A DNA stretch of 41,135 nucleotides from an uncultured Acinetobacter sp. (GTDB lineage: Bacteria; Cyanobacteriota; Vampirovibrionia; Gastranaerophilales; Gastranaerophilaceae): assembly GCA_947306495.1 (NCBI GenBank), contig CAMZGT010000013.1, positions 1 to 41,135 of the forward strand, given 5' to 3'. The notes under the pieces are model-generated. The model was not told the DNA's origin. It did no database searches and saw nothing but the letters and a program-made list of their open reading frames with translations. Positions 35,322 to 39,557 of this stretch are shown piece after piece. Every line of letters starts with the position of its first letter. The first letter of the stretch is position 1. The position numbers and the translations under genes are program-made.

Positions 35322-35339
35322 GAAAAATATTAATATTAT

Positions 35340-35368
35340 TTGACAATATACTATGCTCTTGGTATATT
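35340..35368 (+). promoter_or_regulatory. Consensus promoter for tRNA-Leu
   Basis: TTGACA (35340-35345), exactly 17 bases, TATATT (35363-35368). It is the closest match to the sigma-70 consensus noted in the window and faces the tRNA 80 bases downstream. Confidence 0.8.
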
Positions 35369-35416
35369 TAAGTGCGAGCGATGCTCTTCAATAAAGGAGA
35401 GGGGTAGACACACTCC

Positions 35417-35435
35417 AGGTCGTAAGACCTTTTTG
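35417..35435 (+). promoter_or_regulatory. Terminator-like hairpin in the tRNA leader
   Basis: AGGTC-GTAA-GACCT is followed by TTTT, between the promoter and the tRNA. Just before it, GGTAGACACACT matches the tRNA-Leu D-arm GGTAGACACGCT at 11 of 12 positions. It may cause premature termination or be a remnant of a second tRNA-Leu copy. Confidence 0.4.
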
Positions 35436-35447
35436 ACAACAGAATAT

Positions 35448-35526
35448 GGGCATGTGGTGGAATGGTAGACACGCTAGTCTTAGGAACTAGTGCGCAAGCG
35501 TGGGAGTTCGAGTCTCTTCATGCCCA
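35448..35526 (+). tRNA. tRNA-Leu, anticodon UAG
   Basis: The acceptor stem GGGCATG/CATGCCC (35448-35454/35519-35525) is perfect, with discriminator A at 35526. The anticodon arm CTAGT-CTTAGGA-ACTAG (35474-35490) carries TAG at 35481-35483, reading CUN leucine codons. The variable arm TGCGCAAGCGT and the T-loop TTCGAGT follow. The T-stem has two G-U pairs. The D-arm contains the leucine-type GGTAGACACG. CCA is not encoded. A consensus promoter lies upstream and a long hairpin starts at the very next base. Confidence 0.95.
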
Positions 35527-35572
35527 GTTATAGCCTCTTTGGGAGTTATCCAAAGAGGCTATAACTTTGTTT
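35527..35572 (+). terminator. Hairpin H1 directly after tRNA-Leu
   Basis: A 16-bp perfect stem (35527-35542/35550-35565) begins GTTATAGCCTC, ends GAGGCTATAAC and is followed by TTTGTTT. It is the probable tRNA terminator. A near-copy with compensatory stem changes lies at 36735-36773. Confidence 0.75.
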
Positions 35573-35585
35573 GAACGATGTTCGA

Positions 35586-35741
35586 GAACTCCCAGCCACG
35601 GAGTGGCTCAGAGTTCGAGCGGATTTGCGGACGGACGACACGAAGTTAGTCCGGATAGCGAGGAAATTGAGCTGACTGCAACAGAGTTGCAAAAGCGAAA
35701 CTTTCCGAGCGTGGAGCAAATCCAAGACGAGTCTCTTCATG
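35586..35741 (+). repeat. Structured module M1 (copy 1 of 2)
   Basis: This 156-base GC-rich element is paired with M2 (36793-36931). Its helices are GAACTC/GAGTTC (35586-35591/35611-35616), enclosing AGCCAC-GGA-GTGGCT. A long-range helix GGATTTGC/GCAAATCC (35621-35628/35716-35723) then encloses further hairpins such as TGCAAC-AGA-GTTGCA. It ends GTCTCTTCATG, identical to the 3' part of the tRNA-Leu T-arm and acceptor. GAGTTCGAG also matches the tRNA T-loop. A 65-codon plus-strand frame overlaps but shows no coding character. Confidence 0.7.
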
Positions 35742-35750
35742 TCAAAAAAG

Positions 35751-35774
35751 TAAGGTGCAAATAATTGCACCTTA
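35751..35774 (-). terminator. Terminator of the gene at 35783
   Basis: TAAGGTGCAA-ATAA-TTGCACCTTA is a perfect 10-bp stem. Read on the minus strand it lies eight bases after the stop codon and is followed by TTTTTT. Confidence 0.85.
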
Positions 35775-35782
35775 CTTGCTTA

Positions 35783-36451
35783 TTAATCTATAACTACATC
35801 ATCGTAATTAGGTTTTGTAAACAGAGGTTTTTTATCTTTAGGAACTATTAGAATTTCCTTAGGGGCAGAAGATATATATGAATCGTCAATCACCACATCA
35901 TCAATATCTTCTATTTTTTTAGTCGTTGTAGTTGTTGGTATTTCTAATTTTTTACCATTTGGTATATTTTCAGCAGCATACTCACCTTGTATCATAGTTT
36001 GTTCCTTTTTAGGAAGTGTAATACCAGCATTTTTAGAGTTTTTATTTGGTAATCTTTTTGTTGCTTTTAATTTATCTAAAAGGTCAAGGAAGAAATTTTT
36101 TCCTTTTCCATAATTATTAATTCCATCTTTTAGTCCACGAGAGAACTGACATTCTAAACCCATAAATTGTTCAATCCCCGCAAGAATTTTGTCACCTACG
36201 CACCATTCTATTCTTTTATACGAGGGGTCTGCTGGATTTGTAAATATATTTACCTTATCCACACCAAATTGTCTTAGCGGAGCTTTATTGCCATATACAA
36301 TTTCTTTTAATTGTAATTGTGTTCCTTTTGGCATTGCATATCCATCCATTAATATTTGTTCTGCAGACACCATACTTTTCTTTACATGAGTACCAGATTT
36401 TGTAATAATTTCAGATATTAACTTACCAATTCTTACAGGTTCAATTCCCAT
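35783..36451 (-). CDS. Orphan protein A with C-terminal DDVVID repeats
   Basis: This 222-residue protein is not one I recognise. The N-terminal 130 residues look globular (MGIEPVRIGKLISEIITKSG, a beta-rich stretch FTNPADPSYKRIEWCVGDKI). Residues 130-222 are low-complexity and probably disordered, with a TTTTTKK run and two copies of DDVVID, one internal (IDDVVIDD) and one at the very C-terminus. A GGAG site lies seven bases before the ATG, and the leader resembles that of the gene at 36941. It is the first of three minus-strand orphan genes in the tRNA-anchored array. No signal peptide is present. Confidence 0.6.
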   Translation of the reverse strand: MGIEPVRIGKLISEIITKSGTHVKKSMVSAEQILMDGYAMPKGTQLQLKEIVYGNKAPLRQFGVDKVNIFTNPADPSYKRIEWCVGDKILAGIEQFMGLECQFSRGLKDGINNYGKGKNFFLDLLDKLKATKRLPNKNSKNAGITLPKKEQTMIQGEYAAENIPNGKKLEIPTTTTTKKIEDIDDVVIDDSYISSAPKEILIVPKDKKPLFTKPNYDDVVID

Positions 36452-36549
36452 ATATTCTCCAATCTTACATAATAATTAATTTAATTTTATATTTTCCCTT
36501 TATTTATATAAAGTATTTTTCTTTATAAAAATTGCCTAACATTTTGCAA

Positions 36550-36737
36550 ATATTAAGAAATTGTTACAATTCTATGCTTACTAAATGTGCACAATTTCAC
36601 TTCACTCCTCAATTTTTTCGACAAAAGATTTCAGTTTTGCACCTAGAAAAAATTGCAACATTTTGGACTACCTCAATGCTAGACAGCTAAGCACTTTGGA
36701 GAATTCGCTGTGTTATGTTGTATGTTAACGTCCAGTT
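36550..36737. repeat. Direct repeat R1 (upstream of orphan gene A)
   Basis: Its last 92 bases (36646-36737) match R2 (37939-38030) at 89 positions. The first part carries the palindrome AATTGTTACAATT and a 10-bp stem CAATTTTTTC/GAAAAAATTG (36610-36619/36646-36655). Further pairings ACAGC/GCTGT and CAACAT/ATGTTG follow. It abuts hairpin H2. It may be a plus-strand structured RNA ending at H2, or the upstream control region of gene A. Confidence 0.7.
36559..36571. promoter_or_regulatory. Palindrome AATTGTTACAATT upstream of gene A
   Basis: This is a perfect 13-base palindrome about 108 bases before the gene A start. Matching copies lie upstream of the genes at 36941 and 38152. It is probably an operator. 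Confidence 0.5.
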
Positions 36738-36780
36738 ATAGCCTCAAAGGACTTGTTCCTTTGAGGCTATAACTTTGTTT
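36735..36780 (+). terminator. Hairpin H2, relative of H1
   Basis: A 17-bp perfect stem (36735-36751/36757-36773) is followed by TTTGTTTT. It starts and ends like H1 (GTTATAGCCTC ... GAGGCTATAAC), but the inner stem reads AAAGG/CCTTT where H1 reads TTTGG/CCAAA, so pairing is conserved. It follows CCAG as H1 does. The related site at 38027 lacks it. Confidence 0.7.
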
Positions 36781-36792
36781 TGACTAAGACGA

Positions 36793-36931
36793 GAACTCCG
36801 ACTGCGGAGCAGTCCAGAGTTCGAGCGACCTGTGAGCAGAGTACGAAGGACTTTTGCGAAAGTGCGACTAGCACTTGAAGCAAAATCCGCAGACACGTTT
36901 AATGCGAACAGGTCAAGACAGTCTCTTCATG
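36793..36931 (+). repeat. Structured module M2 (copy 2 of 2)
   Basis: This 139-base element is related to M1. GAACTC/GAGTTC (36793-36798/36817-36822) encloses ACTGC-GGA-GCAGT. The long-range helix is GACCTGT/ACAGGTC (36827-36833/36908-36914). Inside lie GGA-C-TTTTGC/GCAAAATCC with one bulge, and AGTGC-GACTA-GCACT. It ends GTCTCTTCATGCC like the tRNA-Leu 3' end. Helix positions match M1 while their sequences differ. Confidence 0.7.
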
Positions 36932-36940
36932 CCAAAGTAA

Positions 36941-37774
36941 TTATGCATCATATTTTAACAAATTTGAGAAGTTGGTTTCATATATCATTCCAAATTTATT
37001 AGCATAATTATTTGCTTCATGATTTATTCTAGCAATTTCTTCTGTTTTTGATACAGCTTTTTCTCTTTTCCCTAGCTGTTCCATAAGACGTACATATTGT
37101 GCTTTTATATCACCTTTTAAACTTTCTCCAGGGGGTAGAGATTCTATTATTTTTCGTATTTTTTTAAATTCTTTAAATTGTTCAGTTCCAAGTAATTTAC
37201 ACAAAGCGATATCTTCATATTTTTCTTCAAACATTTTAAATTTTTCTAAACTAAAATCTTTGCCTATCTCCAAACTATTAAATTCTCCTTTGCTATTTAC
37301 TGCTACAATTTTTTTTAATCTTAAGCTAAAAAATGTACCTATATCGCCTGGTATACCACTTAGAGGTGTTGTTCTACCAAAACCAAACATATCGGGATGT
37401 GAATGATAAACATCCAAATCTCTTGAAACCTCCGATTGGATTCTTTCCATCATTCCTTTTATGCTTTGAAAAGCTTTTGTTGCAGAGGAATGTGTACCAT
37501 CACCTTCACCAATAATAGTTGTTCCACGTTTTGCTATTACTCTTTCAAATTGTTGTTCTTGAGGTAAATCTAATGCTTTATGTAATCTATTAAAAATATA
37601 CTTAACTGCACTTTCTTCATTTTGGAAACGAATACTTCCATCGGATAAGCAAATTCCTAATTCAGAAAAATTTATTTTCCCAACAGGTTTTGTTTCAAGA
37701 ATGCTTCTTTTCCCGCAAGCTTGAGCATATTTTGCACAACGTTCTGCTAATGTTACTATTTTTTCGTATCCCAT
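36941..37774 (-). CDS. Orphan protein B with JAMM-like metalloprotease signature
   Basis: This 277-residue protein is named only by motif. Glu90 (IIGEGDG), His124-Ser-His126-Pro (VYHSHPD), Ser139 and Asp144 (PLSGIPGD) form the E...HxHP...S...D pattern of JAB1/MPN/Mov34 zinc peptidases. IVAVNSKGEFNSLEI follows as the next beta strands. The spacing from the second His to Asp is 18 residues, longer than the usual 11, so a loop insertion is required. The N-terminus is helical with three Cys; the last 100 residues are a charged helical region. AGGGGA lies seven bases before the ATG. Members of this fold cleave isopeptide bonds; the target here is unknown. Confidence 0.6.
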   Translation of the reverse strand: MGYEKIVTLAERCAKYAQACGKRSILETKPVGKINFSELGICLSDGSIRFQNEESAVKYIFNRLHKALDLPQEQQFERVIAKRGTTIIGEGDGTHSSATKAFQSIKGMMERIQSEVSRDLDVYHSHPDMFGFGRTTPLSGIPGDIGTFFSLRLKKIVAVNSKGEFNSLEIGKDFSLEKFKMFEEKYEDIALCKLLGTEQFKEFKKIRKIIESLPPGESLKGDIKAQYVRLMEQLGKREKAVSKTEEIARINHEANNYANKFGMIYETNFSNLLKYDA

Positions 37775-37845
37775 GTAAAATCCCCTGTTAAAATCTTACA
37801 TATATATAAAGTATTTTTCTCTGCAAAAATTGACAAAAATTTTGC

Positions 37846-38030
37846 AATTTTTAAGTAATTGTTACAATCTAACATTCAATAGTTTTGCAGAAAATCACTC
37901 TGCAATTTTTTCGATAAAGGATTTCAGTTTTTCGACTGGAAAAAATTGCAACATTTTGGACGACTTCAATGCTAGACAGCTAGGCACTTTGGAGAATTCG
38001 CTGTGTTATGTTGTATGTTAACGTCCAGTT
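37846..38030. repeat. Direct repeat R2 (upstream of orphan gene B)
   Basis: This is the second copy of R1. It carries AATTGTTACAAT (37857-37868) and an 11-bp stem GCAATTTTTTC/GAAAAAATTGC (37902-37912/37939-37949) enclosing CAGT-TTTTCG-ACTG. The highly conserved 92-base part ends GTTAACGTCCAGTT. Instead of H2 it runs straight into TTGACTAAAAC, which matches the linker after H2. Confidence 0.7.
37857..37868. promoter_or_regulatory. Palindrome upstream of gene B
   Basis: AATTGTTACAAT lies 83 bases before the gene B start, matching the site before gene A. Confidence 0.5.
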
Positions 38031-38035
38031 TGACT

Positions 38036-38066
38036 AAAACAGACCGATTTATAATCGGTCTGTTTT
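38036..38066. terminator. Hairpin H3, strong bidirectional terminator
   Basis: AAAACAGACCGATT and AATCGGTCTGTTTT form a perfect 14-bp stem around TAT. T-rich tails exist on both strands. It could end a plus-strand R2 transcript or the minus-strand gene at 38152. Confidence 0.8.
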
Positions 38067-38151
38067 AATATTAAAGCATTATTCTAACGAGTTTTGTTTA
38101 ACTTGTCTTTGTGTTTTGTTGGGTTTCTCAGAAGTGACAGACTATTATTTA

Positions 38152-38478
38152 TTATTCTAAACCTCGAGCAATAGAATTATATGCAACTATTTTTATTGCA
38201 TCACCTTTTGATATATTACCTTTATTGTATTGATTTGCTGTATATACAGCTCCAACCAGAGGATTCGACATAACCGGCATTAACAATGCATTTTTTGCAA
38301 CAGTTCCTAAATTTTCTTTCCTTTTATCTTTATCCACAACTGTATCAACAAAATCATATGTATTTGCATACTTATTTGTTGAATTTAAAACCTTTTGACC
38401 ATTTTCTGTAAGTGCAATTGCATTCTTTTGTTGTTGATTCGAAACAGTTTGATTTGCTCTAAAAGATATTGATAACAT
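38152..38478 (-). CDS. Small orphan protein C with F-x-A/G N-terminal motif
   Basis: This 108-residue protein is not one I recognise. It starts MLSISFRANQTVSNQQQKNA, close to the I-S-F-x-G motif of the protein at 16557. The C-terminal part has a mildly hydrophobic Ala/Pro/Val stretch (NALLMPVMSNPLVGAVYTA) that may form an amphipathic or membrane-associated hairpin. ATG 38478 is chosen over an upstream in-frame codon at 38493 because the leader TGTGGAGAAATAATG places GGAG six bases before it. The same leader occurs at the TPR gene at 11393. It is the third gene of the array. Confidence 0.6.
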   Translation of the reverse strand: MLSISFRANQTVSNQQQKNAIALTENGQKVLNSTNKYANTYDFVDTVVDKDKRKENLGTVAKNALLMPVMSNPLVGAVYTANQYNKGNISKGDAIKIVAYNSIARGLE

Positions 38479-38550
38479 TATTTCTCCACACATTACTACT
38501 TCTATACTTATATTAAAACGTGTAAAGTGAATAATTGCTTTTTTTTGCCA

Positions 38551-38616
38551 ATATTAAGAAATTGTTACAATCTAGTATTCAATAGCTAAGCAGAATTACG
38601 CTTCATTTTGCGTTTT
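38551..38616. repeat. Partial third copy R3 of the upstream repeat
   Basis: ATTAAGAAATTGTTACAATC (38553-38572) matches the start of R1 and R2, and TATTCAATAG follows as in R2. The conserved 92-base second half is missing. The palindrome at 38560-38571 lies 82 bases before gene C. The remaining bases to murI (38617-38712) show nothing recognisable. Confidence 0.55.
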
Positions 38617-38712
38617 TGTCTAAATGATGACAAGAATTTACCCCTTAATACAAAACTAAAATCATGGATAAATTATTTATCTCTTAACTCCACATAGCTT
38701 ATTTGTGATACT

Positions 38713-39510
38713 TTATACTAATATTGGAGAATTTTTCACATCATAAAATATTTTTGCATTCTTAACAAAATCTGCCGGTGACGACGTTACATAGAATTGC
38801 TCCATTCTATCCGATGAGTCCACGCCATTATTCAATAATTCTCTGCTACTCAAATCATCTTTTAAGTAGTCTACAAAAATTTCTGCAGGATCAACAAATA
38901 TATCCTTTGGCGCATATTTAACAAATTCATTCATTAAATAAGGATAATGCGTACAGCCTAAAATTATTTTATCAGGGTTAAATAAAAGCATCTCTTCTAA
39001 TTCATATCTAATATGTTTTTTGGCTGCATCTATATCTGTAATAGAATTTTCAACAATTCCTACCCAATTTTTGCTTGCAATTTCTTTTACTTGAATTTCT
39101 GAATTATATTTTTTTAATTCTTCAGTGTATTTACCTGACATTACAGTCGCTTCAGTTGCAAAAATTCCAATCTTCTTTAATTTGTTCTGAGCAATAATTT
39201 TCGAACAAGACTGTATAATCGGATAAATCGGTACATCATATTCGTTTTTTATAGTATCATATGCCTGTGCAGAAGATGTATTACAAGCTATAATTACAGC
39301 TTTTACACCTTTTTTAAGCATAAAATTCATAATGTTTCTTGCATAACCAATAAGTTCTTTTTTTGTTTTATTCCCATATGGCAGATGAATTGTATCTCCG
39401 TAATATATCGTACTTTCATTCGGTAAAACCTTTTTAAAGCGCGATAAGACTGAAAGTCCTCCGACTCCAGAATCAAAAAATCCTATAGGTTTGTTATTAA
39501 AATTATGCAT
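38713..39510 (-). CDS. murI: Glutamate racemase
   Basis: MurI makes D-glutamate for peptidoglycan. The 265-residue protein has the paired catalytic cysteines: ACNTSSAQA and LGCTHYPYL. It also has IGFFDSGVGGLSVLSRF at the N-terminus and YYGDTIHLPYGNK, all family hallmarks. Length is normal. It lies 47 bases downstream of the amidase gene on the same strand, so synthesis and hydrolysis of the cell wall appear to share a transcript. GGAG and AGGATG sites precede the ATG. Confidence 0.96.
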   Translation of the reverse strand: MHNFNNKPIGFFDSGVGGLSVLSRFKKVLPNESTIYYGDTIHLPYGNKTKKELIGYARNIMNFMLKKGVKAVIIACNTSSAQAYDTIKNEYDVPIYPIIQSCSKIIAQNKLKKIGIFATEATVMSGKYTEELKKYNSEIQVKEIASKNWVGIVENSITDIDAAKKHIRYELEEMLLFNPDKIILGCTHYPYLMNEFVKYAPKDIFVDPAEIFVDYLKDDLSSRELLNNGVDSSDRMEQFYVTSSPADFVKNAKIFYDVKNSPILV

Positions 39511-39557
39511 TCATCCTACTCCGAAATCTAAGATTCCACCCATTCTACCAAATGAAT

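Noticed and set aside
35567-35764. Plus-strand 65-codon frame (and an opposite-strand frame at 35546-35770) over module M1
   Set aside because: The frames have no ribosome site, unlikely composition, and lie over an element whose conservation is in base pairing; M2 does not keep the frame.
35586-36931. Group I or group II intron splitting a tRNA-Leu
   Set aside because: The modules lack the 5' half of a tRNA, have no intron core motifs that I can see, and the true tRNA-Leu is intact.
35448-38500. Integron-type cassette array with attC sites
   Set aside because: I looked for the GTTRRRY/RYYYAAC core pairs; GTTAACG at the end of R1/R2 does not fit, and no integrase gene is in the window.
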